Source: JAAYZK01 sp964535025 (GTDB taxonomy: Bacteria > Planctomycetota > Phycisphaerae > SM23-33 > FEN-1343). Taken from it: a DNA stretch of 36,860 bases. Where the stretch lies: positions 1 through 36,860 of the forward strand of contig CAZHRW010000191.1 in NCBI GenBank assembly GCA_964535025.1. Reading direction: 5' to 3'. The position numbers and the translations under genes are program-made. Each line of letters starts with the position of its first letter. Positions within the stretch are counted from its first letter, which is position 1. Below, one piece after another: positions 1 to 10,549 of the stretch. Under the pieces are notes generated by a model. That model did no database searches and was not told the origin of the DNA. It saw only the letters and a list, made by a program, of their open reading frames with translations.

Positions 1-69
1 GACTGGGACGGCGACGTCGACCTCGACGACTTCGCGCTGTTCAGAGAGAGCTTCGGCCGCGTGCGGTAA
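1..69 (+). CDS. C-terminal end of a dockerin-type protein (partial)
   Basis: The first 22 codons read DWDGDVDLDDFALFRESFGR followed by VR and a stop. This is one calcium-binding loop and helix of a type I dockerin-like repeat and closely matches the repeat that ends the next gene. The start lies outside the window, so nothing else can be said about the protein. By analogy with its neighbour it is probably an exported protein whose terminal repeat anchors or docks it. The same-strand arrangement with a second dockerin protein 78 bases downstream suggests a small cluster of such genes. Confidence 0.8.
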   Translation, partial: DWDGDVDLDDFALFRESFGRVR

Positions 70-147
70 CAGGACCGGCGCTTGGCGATTGAGGCGTCCC
101 GTGGTACAGTGGGAGGCGCTGCGGAACGCTTCCTGGGAGGATGAACG

Positions 148-2973
148 ATGCGCCGATCGCTTCCTGTCGTCGCGGCCTGTCTGGCCGTGCTGGCCCTGTC
201 GGATGGTGCGCCGGCCGCTGTCACCGTGGAGTATCGGATCGCCGGCTCGGCCGACGATACGCACTGCTCGGCGGATGCGAACTATCGCGGCAACGACACG
301 ATGAACTTCCCCTACACCAGCGACACCCAGCGGCGGCCGTTCTTCCGCTGGGCCGTCGAGGTCCCCGCCGGCGCGACGATCACGTCGGCCCGCCTGCACG
401 TCAAGTCGGCCTCGACGCGGAGCGTCGACACGTCGATCCGGCTGTGGCTGCTGGACTACGACAGTTGCCCATCATTCGCGACCAACCCGTACGACGCGCC
501 GCTGGTCGCCGGGACGGGCGTCGACTGGGCGCTGCCCAACCCGTTCCTGGCGGATGCGTGGTACACCTCGCCGGACCTGCGGCCGCTGGTGCAGGCGTTC
601 ATCGACCGGCCGGGCTACGCGCCGGGTCAGTACCTGGGGCTGCGGGGCCAGTGGCTGTCGGGCGGGTACCGCTGGATCTACCAGGTCGACCACGCGTCGG
701 TCGACGGGGCCGTGCTGGAGATCAGCTACGTGATCAACGGCGGGGAGAACCTGCCGCCGACCGCTCACGCCGGCTCCGACCAGGACCTCACCGACACCGA
801 TGGCGACGGCGTCGAGACCGTCGCGCTCGACGGGTCGCTGTCCAGCGACGCCGACGGGACGATCACCGACTACACCTGGTACGACGGGGCGGAGTCTATC
901 GCCACGGGTGTCGCGGCCCAGGTGGGCCTCGACGTGGGCGTTCACACCGTCACGCTGGCGGTGACCGACGACGACGGCGCCACGGGCAGCGACACGGTGA
1001 TCATCGCCGTCAACGCCGTGCCGGTCACCGCGCCGGTGTATTACGTCGACTTCAGTGACGGCAGCGACGCGGCTACCGGCACGTCGCCGGCCGACCCCTG
1101 GAAACACTGCCCCGGCGACGCCAACGCCGTCGGCAACGCCGCCCGGGCGGCCCTGGCGCCGGGCGACACGGTCGTCTTCAAGGGGGGCGTGAGGTACCGC
1201 GGGATGATCGTCTGCCGCCGCTCGGGCGCCCCGGGCGAACCGATCACCTACGACGGCAACACCGCCGGGACCTTCGGCGACGGCAAGGCCATCCTCGACG
1301 GGTCCGAATGGCTGACCGGCTGGACGCCCTGCGCGTCGGCCGCCGACGCCGGCGGCAACCCGAACTGGGCGAACCTGTGGGTCGCCTACGCCCCGGCGGG
1401 CACCCAGGCCAACACGTCGAACCTCTACCAGGTCGACACGCAGACGTCCGAGGCGAGGATGTGCTGGCTGGCGCAGGACCCCAACCAGGCCGACCCGTTC
1501 TTCATGGACAGCATCTCGCACTTTTACACCATCGCCCGCGAGCACGTCACCACCACCTCGCTGACCGACCCGGCCCGCCTGACGCAGGCCGACCCGACCT
1601 GGTGGGACGGGGCGTTCGTGATGGTCTGGCGGGTGCCCAACCTGGTCGATGCGCGGACCATCACGAGCTTCGACCCGGCCACCGACACGATCACCTATGG
1701 CGCCCTCGACAATGAGCCTTACGACGACCGCGACGGGTATTACGCCCTCTACAACCACATCAGCCTGATCGACCGGCCGGGCGAGTACTGCTTCAGCGAC
1801 GCGCCCGAGCCGGACGGCACGCACAAGGTCTGGCTGTGGCCGCCGGCCGGCGACCCGGCCGTCCACCCGGTGAGCGTCTCGGTGCCCGCGGCGCGGGACC
1901 GGGCCTTCCGCATCGCCGCCGACACCGGCGAGCTGGTCTTCGACGGGCTGAGGATCGAAAAGTACGCCGGCGGCGGCCTGTACGGCGGCGGGGGGATCAA
2001 CCACGACGGCGACGACGGCGTGCACGACGTCGCCATCGTCGACTGCGATTTCGCCTACATCCGCCACGACTACCGCGCCGGCAACGGCTACGGGGCGATC
2101 GCCCTCGGCGGGTCGGGCTTCACCATCGCCGAGAACACCTTCGTCGAGCTGCCGGTCACCAACGCCATCCAACTGGGGGCCAGCGACTCGGTGATCGTCG
2201 ACAACACCATCGTGAAACCCGGACGCCACGGCCTGTGGATGAGCTTCCACAACTGCGATATCCTCGGCAACACGATGCGCGACGTCCGCGGCTCCCACGC
2301 CGACGGCATCGCCGTGTTCAACGGCAGCTCCAACGTCAACGTGATCGGCAACACCATCCTCAACAGCAACGTCCCGCTGTGCACGCAGAACTCCTCCGAC
2401 GTCCTGGTCGCCTACAACCACCTGCACTGCCCCGGCCACTACGCCTTCGCCGACTACGGCGGCTGCACGAACCTGAGGATCCACAACAACACCGTCGTCC
2501 GCGACGACGACAAGCCCTCCCTCCGCAACGACAGTCACGGCCAGACGAAAAACAACATCCGCTACACCTACGCCGGCGGCGGCAGCCTCGTTCCCGACGC
2601 CGACGGCAACCTGACGATCGACCACACCATGGATGCCGACGTCTTCGCCGATCCCGCCGGCGGCGATTTCACGCTCAACGGCGACGGCCCCGCCGTCGAC
2701 GCCGGCGTCGAGTTGGGCTATACCCACGACATTCTCGGCACGGCCGTCCCGCACGGCGATGCGCCGGACATCGGCGCCTACGAATACGTCGGCCGCCTCG
2801 CCGGCGACGCCGACGGCGACGGGGACGTCGACCTCGACGACTTCGCCGCGCTCAAGCGGAACTTCGGCAAGCCCGCCGGCGCCACGACCGCCGAGGGCGA
2901 CTTCGACGGCGACGGGGACGTGGACCTCGACGACTTCGCCCTCCTCAAGCAGAACTTCGGCGCCACGCGCTAG
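148..2973 (+). CDS. exported parallel beta-helix protein with PKD and dockerin domains
   Basis: A 941-residue secreted protein. Residues 1 to about 24 are a signal peptide (RR, a hydrophobic stretch, then APA before the mature part). Residues about 25-195 resemble a DNRLRE/CBM-like beta-sandwich, about 200-287 a PKD domain (starting PPTAHAGSDQ), about 293-885 a right-handed parallel beta-helix of the pectate lyase/polysaccharide lyase type (opening YYVDFSDGSDAATGTSPADP, with many N-rich rungs), and 888-941 two dockerin repeats (GDGDVDLDDFA twice). The start is supported by GGGAGG 8-9 bases upstream. The likely role is binding or cleaving a polysaccharide outside the cell; the substrate and catalytic residues cannot be read. 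The stop codon shares the tetranucleotide CTAG (2970-2973) with the stop of the convergent gene, so the two genes overlap by four bases. Confidence 0.9.
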   Translation: MRRSLPVVAACLAVLALSDGAPAAVTVEYRIAGSADDTHCSADANYRGNDTMNFPYTSDTQRRPFFRWAVEVPAGATITSARLHVKSASTRSVDTSIRLWLLDYDSCPSFATNPYDAPLVAGTGVDWALPNPFLADAWYTSPDLRPLVQAFIDRPGYAPGQYLGLRGQWLSGGYRWIYQVDHASVDGAVLEISYVINGGENLPPTAHAGSDQDLTDTDGDGVETVALDGSLSSDADGTITDYTWYDGAESIATGVAAQVGLDVGVHTVTLAVTDDDGATGSDTVIIAVNAVPVTAPVYYVDFSDGSDAATGTSPADPWKHCPGDANAVGNAARAALAPGDTVVFKGGVRYRGMIVCRRSGAPGEPITYDGNTAGTFGDGKAILDGSEWLTGWTPCASAADAGGNPNWANLWVAYAPAGTQANTSNLYQVDTQTSEARMCWLAQDPNQADPFFMDSISHFYTIAREHVTTTSLTDPARLTQADPTWWDGAFVMVWRVPNLVDARTITSFDPATDTITYGALDNEPYDDRDGYYALYNHISLIDRPGEYCFSDAPEPDGTHKVWLWPPAGDPAVHPVSVSVPAARDRAFRIAADTGELVFDGLRIEKYAGGGLYGGGGINHDGDDGVHDVAIVDCDFAYIRHDYRAGNGYGAIALGGSGFTIAENTFVELPVTNAIQLGASDSVIVDNTIVKPGRHGLWMSFHNCDILGNTMRDVRGSHADGIAVFNGSSNVNVIGNTILNSNVPLCTQNSSDVLVAYNHLHCPGHYAFADYGGCTNLRIHNNTVVRDDDKPSLRNDSHGQTKNNIRYTYAGGGSLVPDADGNLTIDHTMDADVFADPAGGDFTLNGDGPAVDAGVELGYTHDILGTAVPHGDAPDIGAYEYVGRLAGDADGDGDVDLDDFAALKRNFGKPAGATTAEGDFDGDGDVDLDDFALLKQNFGATR

Positions 2974-4172
2974 GCCACCGTCTCGTCGGCTTCGAGTTCG
3001 GCCTTCATGCGGGCGGACGAGGGGTGCGCCGGGCCGCGCAGGGCGACCAGAACGCCCGGGAGGGACAGGAGCATCGGGATCAGCCGCGCCAGGAGGGCCA
3101 TCGCCAGGATCCGGCTCTCGACGGCCCAGGCGGCGAAGAAGGCGACGTAGAAGCTCTCGGCCAACCCCACGCCGCCGGGCACGATGGGGACCGCGGCGAT
3201 GATGTAGATCAGCGGGACGCAGATGGCGTACTGGTACCAGGGGATGCCCGCGTCCAGGCTCATCCCCAGCAGGGCGACCGAGCCGACCAGCAGCAGGTGG
3301 ATGGCGAACGAGACCGCCAGGGCCGCCCCGACGGCGCCCGGCGCCCGCCCGAAGCGGTCGACCGCCGCGTCCGCCGCGTGCAGGTGCCTGGCGAGCGGCA
3401 GGCGGTTGTAGAGCCGCTGGAGGCCGAGCGCCTCCCGCACCCGCCGGCTCAACACCAGCGGCGCCCCGACGGCCAGGACGCCCAGCAGCACCGCCAGGCC
3501 GACGGCGATCCGCCCGAGGGGCCCGGCGTAGCCGACATCCAGGCCGAACCACGCCCGGCCGACGGCGACGGCCGCGAGCATCGCCGCCGACAGCAGCGCC
3601 AGGCTCGTCAGCCCCAGCACCCGGTCCAGGACGACCGCCACGAGACTGCCCATCTTGCCGCCCGCGGCGTGGCGGGCGGCGTACCAGGCCTTCAGCACGT
3701 CCCCGCCGGTGGTGCCGGGGAGGACGTAGTTGAAAAACGCCCCCATCCACGTCAGACGCACCGCCTGCCACCACGACAGCGCGATCCCCTGCGCCGCCGC
3801 CAGCCGCCGCCACCGAACCGCCGTGCCGTACACCATCAGGCCGAACCCCACCACCGCCGCGGCCAGCGGCCCCGGGCGCAGGCCCCGCACCGCCGAGGCG
3901 AACCCCGGCCGTACGTACGCCTCGACCGACCGCCCCGCCGCGCCCTCGGCCGCGACGATCGACGCCCAGCCCAGCACGGCCCGGCGGCCGTCGGGGGCGG
4001 TGACGGCCAGGCCCGCGTCGGTCGCCCGCGCGGCGGTGACGGGGCGCTCGTCGCCGTCGGCGGTGACCACGACGTCGTGCCAACTGACCCGCGAGAGCAC
4101 CCACGCCAGCAAGGCCGCGGCGACGGCGACCTTGAGGGCGAGGATCAGTGTTTTGCGGAGTTGTCGGGCCAT
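2970..4172 (-). CDS. YbhN/UPF0104-type flippase-like integral membrane protein
   Basis: A 400-residue polytopic inner-membrane protein of the lysylphosphatidylglycerol synthase transmembrane-region family. Family hallmarks visible are the segment WMGAFFNYVLPGTTGGDVLKA around the middle, VVLDRVLGL after it, and the late loop AAVPIVPGGVGLAESFYVAF. About eight hydrophobic segments can be counted. Between the first helix (about residues 8-28) and the second lies a polar stretch of about 60 residues (VVVTADGDERPVTAARATDAG...), probably an extracytoplasmic insert. No catalytic LPG synthase domain follows, so a lipid- or glycolipid-handling role is inferred rather than shown. The ATG at 4172 is preferred; an in-frame GTG at 4187 would add five residues. 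It converges on the beta-helix gene. Confidence 0.85.
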   Translation of the reverse strand: MARQLRKTLILALKVAVAAALLAWVLSRVSWHDVVVTADGDERPVTAARATDAGLAVTAPDGRRAVLGWASIVAAEGAAGRSVEAYVRPGFASAVRGLRPGPLAAAVVGFGLMVYGTAVRWRRLAAAQGIALSWWQAVRLTWMGAFFNYVLPGTTGGDVLKAWYAARHAAGGKMGSLVAVVLDRVLGLTSLALLSAAMLAAVAVGRAWFGLDVGYAGPLGRIAVGLAVLLGVLAVGAPLVLSRRVREALGLQRLYNRLPLARHLHAADAAVDRFGRAPGAVGAALAVSFAIHLLLVGSVALLGMSLDAGIPWYQYAICVPLIYIIAAVPIVPGGVGLAESFYVAFFAAWAVESRILAMALLARLIPMLLSLPGVLVALRGPAHPSSARMKAELEADETVA

Positions 4173-4324
4173 GCGGTGCGGTTCCACGGATGGGCGATGA
4201 CCGGATTATAGCCGCCGGACGGCCCCACACAACCTCACCGGCGGGCCCTTGTAGGCCGCGTTGTCCACTTCTATGATTGGGTGCTGGGCCTTGGCGCAGC
4301 GCTGTGTTACGGAAGGATGGTACG

Positions 4325-4963
4325 ATGGCGATTGAACTGACATGGCTGAGTCACGCGAGCTTCCGCCTTGCCGCTGATGGGCACGTGGTTTACATCGATC
4401 CGTGGAAGATCCAGGGCGCCCCCCATGACGGGCACCTGATCATCGTCTCCCACGAGCACTACGACCACCTGAGCCCCGACGACATCGCCAAGGTGGCCAG
4501 AGACGACGCCGAGATCCTCGCCTCGACGCCGGCGGTGGCGCGGCTGGGGTGGGGCCGGGCGGTCTCGCCGAACGAGACGGTCACGCTGGCGGGTATCGAG
4601 GTCGAGACGCTGCCGGCGTACAACCCGGCCAAGCGGTACCACCCGCTGTCGGCCGGCGGGCTGGGCGTGGTCATCGCGCTGGGCGGGATGCGTATCTACT
4701 ACGCCGGCGACACGGACCTGATCGAGGAGATGGGGCGCCTGGAGCGCATCGACGTCGCCCTGCTGCCGGTCGGCGGGACGTACACCATGAATGCCGACGA
4801 GGCCGCCCAGGCCTGCTGTCGCATCACGCCGACCGTGGCGATCCCCTACCACTTCGGCGACATCGTCGGCACCATGGCCGACGCCGAAGCCTTCGCCACC
4901 GCCGGCTGCCCGGTCAAGATCCTCGAACCGGGCAAGACCGAGGTGCTGGGCGAAGAGGCTTGA
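4325..4963 (+). CDS. UPF0173-type metal-dependent hydrolase (MBL fold)
   Basis: A 212-residue protein of the metallo-beta-lactamase superfamily, UPF0173/YtkL-like group. It begins MAIELTWLSHASFRL, typical of this family, and has the metal-binding motif HEHYDH at residues 43-48. YYAGDTDLIEEM supplies the later metal-ligand aspartate, and IPYHFG near the end supplies the last histidine. It is expected to be cytoplasmic and to bind two metal ions; the substrate of the family is not established. The ATG at 4325 is chosen because GGAAGG lies about ten bases upstream and the family N-terminus starts exactly there; an upstream in-frame start at 4277 adds 16 unrelated residues. The stop codon lies at the edge of a long inverted repeat. 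Confidence 0.9.
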   Translation: MAIELTWLSHASFRLAADGHVVYIDPWKIQGAPHDGHLIIVSHEHYDHLSPDDIAKVARDDAEILASTPAVARLGWGRAVSPNETVTLAGIEVETLPAYNPAKRYHPLSAGGLGVVIALGGMRIYYAGDTDLIEEMGRLERIDVALLPVGGTYTMNADEAAQACCRITPTVAIPYHFGDIVGTMADAEAFATAGCPVKILEPGKTEVLGEEA

Positions 4964-5059
4964 GGTGTGAGACCTGAGGCTTGAGCAACAGGGGCGTTGT
5001 TTGCGCGCTTCACGAACGTCGTTGTTTCCTCAGGCCTCAAGCCTCAGGCCTCACACCTC
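4962..5059. repeat. 24-bp inverted repeat between convergent genes (terminator or REP-like)
   Basis: The left arm 4962-4985 and right arm 5036-5059 are reverse complements over 24 bases with one mismatch. The loop is 50 bases. The right arm is preceded by an overlapping second copy of CCTCAGGCCTCA, so the sequence is also internally repetitive. The repeat starts at the stop codon of the UPF0173 gene and ends just before the stop of the URO-D-like gene. It may terminate both transcripts or be a dispersed palindromic element; no long T-run follows. Confidence 0.8.
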
Positions 5060-5061
5060 CG

Positions 5062-6156
5062 TCAATACGTTCCCACCTTCAGCCCGTACTCCACGAACGT
5101 CCGGTAGGTCTCGTAGTCGACGCGGCTGGAGACGCTGTGGTCGGTGTGGAGGATGTAGCCGCTGGGGTCCATGGCGGCCGGGACGGTGGCGTCGATGAGG
5201 GCCCTGACGCGGTCGAGGTCGTTGCTCTCCAGCTCGCGGATGTCCAGGCCGCCGCAGAAGGCGATCCGGTCGCCGTAGCGAGCCTTGAGCTTCAGCAGGT
5301 CCATCCCGGCCTTGACCTCCATCGCCTGCAGGCAGTCGATGCCCGCCTCGATCATGCCCTCCAGGAGCGGCTCGACGTAGCCGCACGAGTGCATCACGAC
5401 CGGCAGCCCCCGGGCGTGCGCATAGTCGCAGGTGCGCTGGTGGGCGGGAAAGATGATGTCCCTGTACATCGCCGGCGACATGAACGGCCGCTGCTTGAAA
5501 CCCATGTCCTCGTAGAACCAGATCCCGTCGGGGACGCCTTCGGCGGCGAAGAGGATCTCCATCAGGTCGATCGTGAGCGTGGCGAACACGTCGCACATGT
5601 CCTTGACCCAGTCGGGATCGAGGGCCATGCCGATGAGCATGTACTCGTGACCGCACACCGGGTGGATCAGCTCGAAGACGTTGACGCCGGACCACATGAA
5701 AAACAGGTCCCGCTCGGCGCAGTAGGCCTTGGTCTTGCGGTAGCCCTCGAAGTTGATCCGCCGTCGGTACTCGTCGGCGTTGACCAGGTGGGGCCGGACG
5801 TGCTCGTCCCAGCCGGCGCGGTCCTTGACGAGGAAATCCACGTGTTCGGGCGTGCCGCTCTTGCCCTTCCACCATCGCAGCAGGGCGCCGTTGCCGTTGC
5901 GGACGAGCTTGGTTTCGTCGGTCTCCTCGACGATGTCCTCGCCGTAATCGAGGTCGGCCACGCTGTTAAAGGCCCACATCAGGCGGTAATCGTGGCCGAA
6001 ATGCTCGGGGAGGTTCTCGTCGGGGCTGACGTGGCCCGCCTCGGCCCACCGGGCGCGCGTGTCGGCCCAGAAGCTCTCGCCGAGGCCCACGCGATCGACC
6101 GGCTCGCGGCGGAGGATGCGGGCGATACGTTCTTTACTGGTCAGGGTCTCGCTCAT
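5062..6156 (-). CDS. URO-D superfamily methyltransferase (MtaA/CmuA-like)
   Basis: A 364-residue TIM-barrel protein of the uroporphyrinogen decarboxylase superfamily. It starts MSETLTSKERIARILRREPV, the usual N-terminus of URO-D-like methyltransferases, with GGAGG six bases upstream. The motif HSCGYV (His256, Cys258) followed by a cysteine in GIDCLQAM near residue 276 matches the His-x-Cys...Cys zinc site of the cobamide-dependent methyltransferases (MtaA/MtbA/CmuA type) rather than true HemE. The inferred role is therefore methyl transfer involving a corrinoid or thiol acceptor, or demethylation of an unknown substrate, not heme synthesis. No corrinoid protein gene is next to it, so the partner is unknown. 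It is probably transcribed alone. Confidence 0.85.
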   Translation of the reverse strand: MSETLTSKERIARILRREPVDRVGLGESFWADTRARWAEAGHVSPDENLPEHFGHDYRLMWAFNSVADLDYGEDIVEETDETKLVRNGNGALLRWWKGKSGTPEHVDFLVKDRAGWDEHVRPHLVNADEYRRRINFEGYRKTKAYCAERDLFFMWSGVNVFELIHPVCGHEYMLIGMALDPDWVKDMCDVFATLTIDLMEILFAAEGVPDGIWFYEDMGFKQRPFMSPAMYRDIIFPAHQRTCDYAHARGLPVVMHSCGYVEPLLEGMIEAGIDCLQAMEVKAGMDLLKLKARYGDRIAFCGGLDIRELESNDLDRVRALIDATVPAAMDPSGYILHTDHSVSSRVDYETYRTFVEYGLKVGTY

Positions 6157-6426
6157 GAATGGCCTCCGGGGTCTCAACTCGCCGGCGGCGCCGGCGCCGG
6201 CGCGTCGGGGTGGGATTGTAGCGGGACGGGCGGGCGGTCACAAGGAGGATGCCGGCCTTCGCGGCGCCGGGCCTTCTCGACGGGCTCCCGTCCGCCAGCC
6301 GTCCGATTCCAGGGTGTTCGGCGCTTCCCGTCAGGCGTGGCGTGCCGTAGAATGCCTGACGAGCGTAAGCGGCGTTCGCGTGAAAGCGGGCGCCCTCGGC
6401 GCCGCGTCGATCGGGAGGCGTTGGAG

Positions 6427-6768
6427 ATGGCCCTCGGCAAGGAACAGATGGACATGGCCTCGGTGCTCGACGAGGTCGTCGAGCGGATCGCCCCGCTGGT
6501 TCATCCCACGCGGATGATCCTCTTCGGATCGCTGGCCCGGGGCGACGCCACCGCCTCCAGCGATGTCGACCTGCTGGTGCTGGTGGACACGGACGGATCG
6601 CGACGCCAGATCGCCGATCGCATCGACAAGGCCCTTGCGGACCGCACCTTCGGCCTGGACGTGATCGTCATGACCACCGAGCAGTTCGAGCGTCAGAAGG
6701 GCGTGGTCGGGACCGTCGCCCGCCAGGTGTGGCGGGAAGGGAAGGTGCTCTATGACAGTGCCGCCTGA
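6427..6768 (+). CDS. MNT-type nucleotidyltransferase domain protein
   Basis: A 113-residue protein with the minimal nucleotidyltransferase signature GSLARGDATASSDVDLLV, that is GS...RG...SDxDL, followed by the second acidic strand FGLDVIVMT. In MNT-HEPN pairs this protein is the antitoxin, which AMPylates or binds the HEPN toxin. The start is uncertain: ATG 6427, ATG 6448 (with GGAAC just upstream) and ATG 6352 are all in frame; 6448 would give the usual short MNT N-terminus. Its 3' end overlaps, by 17 bases, a reading frame that begins like a HEPN protein but stops after 29 codons, so this looks like the surviving half of a decayed toxin-antitoxin module. Confidence 0.85.
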   Translation: MALGKEQMDMASVLDEVVERIAPLVHPTRMILFGSLARGDATASSDVDLLVLVDTDGSRRQIADRIDKALADRTFGLDVIVMTTEQFERQKGVVGTVARQVWREGKVLYDSAA

Positions 6769-6841
6769 GGCCGATGCCGCCCGAGGATGGATCGAAAAGG
6801 CCGACAACGACCTCGCAGGCGTTCTCCCGTCGACCGATTGA
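6752..6841 (+). pseudogene. truncated HEPN toxin remnant next to MNT gene
   Basis: A frame opening at an ATG inside the end of the MNT gene encodes 29 residues, MTVPPEADAARGWIEKADND plus LAGVLPSTD, then TGA. The segment ARGWIEKADNDLAGVL matches the conserved first helix of small HEPN proteins, normally about 120-140 residues, which usually follow MNT genes with such an overlap. The rest, including the Rx4-6H motif, is missing. In the next frame a short stretch (IDAIAAEFPPLSESLRV, about 6836-6886) resembles a middle piece of HEPN domains, which would imply an internal deletion; that part is speculative. Confidence 0.6.
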
Positions 6842-6886
6842 CGCGATTGCGGCCGAGTTCCCGCCCCTGAGCGAAAGCCTCCGTGT

Positions 6887-7366
6887 TCAGTTGCCGATCG
6901 GCTCGAGCCCCCCACTTCCGGTCTCCACGCGGGGCAGGCCTTCGTCGCGATCGGCCGCGGAGGGCAGGCCGGCGCCGTCGGGGTCGGCCAGGGGGTCCAG
7001 GCCCGCGTCGGGAGGCTCGACGGCGGGCAGTGCCGCGCCGTCGTCGGCCGCTTCCAGTCCGCGGTCGCCCTCGATGCGGGGGATCTGCGGCACATCCGGC
7101 TCGACGGCGGGCGGGGGCGCTTCGTCCGTCGCCGGCGGGTTGGGGGCGTCGGGGGCGCCGTCCTCATGCGCCGGTGGCGCGGCCGGGGGGCCATCGACCG
7201 GTCCGGTGGCGTCGGGGGCGTCGGGCGGGGCGGACTGTTCGTAGGACGGCGCGTCGGCGTTATCGGCGGTACTGAGCAGCACCCACGCCACGGTGACCGA
7301 GATGGCCGCCATGGCCAGCACGGCGACGAGGACGACCACGTTGAACCAGCGGGGCTTGTCGTGCAT
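6887..7366 (-). CDS. membrane-anchored Pro/Asp-rich hypothetical protein
   Basis: A 159-residue protein with a short basic N-terminus (MHDKPRW), one transmembrane segment at about residues 8-31 (NVVVLVAVLAMAAISVTVAW) and a long acidic, proline- and alanine-rich tail with little predicted structure. The tail has repeated PPDAPDA-like and APPPAVEPD-like patterns. Topology should be N-in with the low-complexity part outside the membrane. No domain is recognised. Purine-rich AGGATGGGG upstream of ATG 7366 could serve as ribosome-binding site. It is divergent from ppdK. Confidence 0.7.
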   Translation of the reverse strand: MHDKPRWFNVVVLVAVLAMAAISVTVAWVLLSTADNADAPSYEQSAPPDAPDATGPVDGPPAAPPAHEDGAPDAPNPPATDEAPPPAVEPDVPQIPRIEGDRGLEAADDGAALPAVEPPDAGLDPLADPDGAGLPSAADRDEGLPRVETGSGGLEPIGN

Positions 7367-7440
7367 GGCCCCATCCTACCCGGCGGTGACGGCGCAGGAA
7401 AGGGGCGGCCCGCGACACCTCCGCCGGCGGCGGAAATCGG

Positions 7441-7469
7441 TTGACACCTGCGGGAACCCCAATTACACT
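7441..7469 (+). promoter_or_regulatory. sigma70-type promoter of ppdK
   Basis: TTGACA at 7441-7446 and TACACT at 7464-7469 are separated by exactly 17 bases, a near-consensus housekeeping promoter standing out in GC-rich DNA. The expected transcript start near 7476 leaves a leader of about 177 bases before the ppdK start codon. Confidence 0.75.
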
Positions 7470-7548
7470 CCCGGCCTGTTTACGCTCGCCGGGGATCACC
7501 ACGCGACCCGTCACGGGACGGACTTGCGGGCCGGCACACCAGAGATCG

Positions 7549-7621
7549 TCACGCTTGAACGTCGCCGCCGCCGCCGTTGTCCGCCGGCGGCGAACCTGCC
7601 GGCGCAGCCGTGCAAGCGTGA
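7549..7621 (+). promoter_or_regulatory. structured ppdK leader (long stem-loop)
   Basis: TCACGCTTG at 7549-7557 pairs perfectly with CAAGCGTGA at 7613-7621. The enclosed DNA contains CGCCGCCG and CCGCCGGCGGCG runs that can form an inner stem. The structure sits in the 5' untranslated region about 30 bases before the start codon. It matches no riboswitch class I recognise; a regulatory role is inferred only. Confidence 0.45.
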
Positions 7622-7652
7622 AACGCCGAACGGATGGAGGTCAACAAGGACC

Positions 7653-10370
<2,718 letters not shown>

Positions 10371-10405
10371 GAGACCACCGTCCGCCATCGACAGACGCAC
10401 CCCTC

Positions 10406-10436
10406 GCGCCCCGGCCGGCAACACCGGTCGGGGCGC
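10406..10436 (+). terminator. strong hairpin after ppdK
   Basis: A 13-bp stem (GCGCCCCGGCCGG with one non-Watson-Crick position) and 5-base loop CAACA lie 36 bases after the ppdK stop, between convergent genes. There is no T-run, so it is either a GC-rich intrinsic-like terminator or a 3' stabiliser. Confidence 0.6.
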
Positions 10437-10549
10437 CCTCGTGCGCGGCCCGGCCGGCCGGACAAACCGACAAGCACGATACACAGGTGGCGATAAGCCG
10501 CTGCCTCGTCCGTCCTCTCGCCTCCGCCGCGCAGGGGCGAGCCCATCTG

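Noticed and set aside
472..4230. A 1252-codon open frame on the minus strand
   Set aside because: It is antisense to the beta-helix gene and out of frame with the YbhN-type gene; composition is Arg/Gly/Val/Asp low-complexity typical of GC-rich shadow frames.
5062..6156. HemE uroporphyrinogen decarboxylase
   Set aside because: The protein has the His-x-Cys...Cys zinc site of cobamide methyltransferases and lacks the HemE N-terminal signature.
4981..6426. Long in-frame extension upstream of the MNT gene
   Set aside because: It is antisense to the URO-D-like gene; MNT proteins start just before the GS...RG motif.
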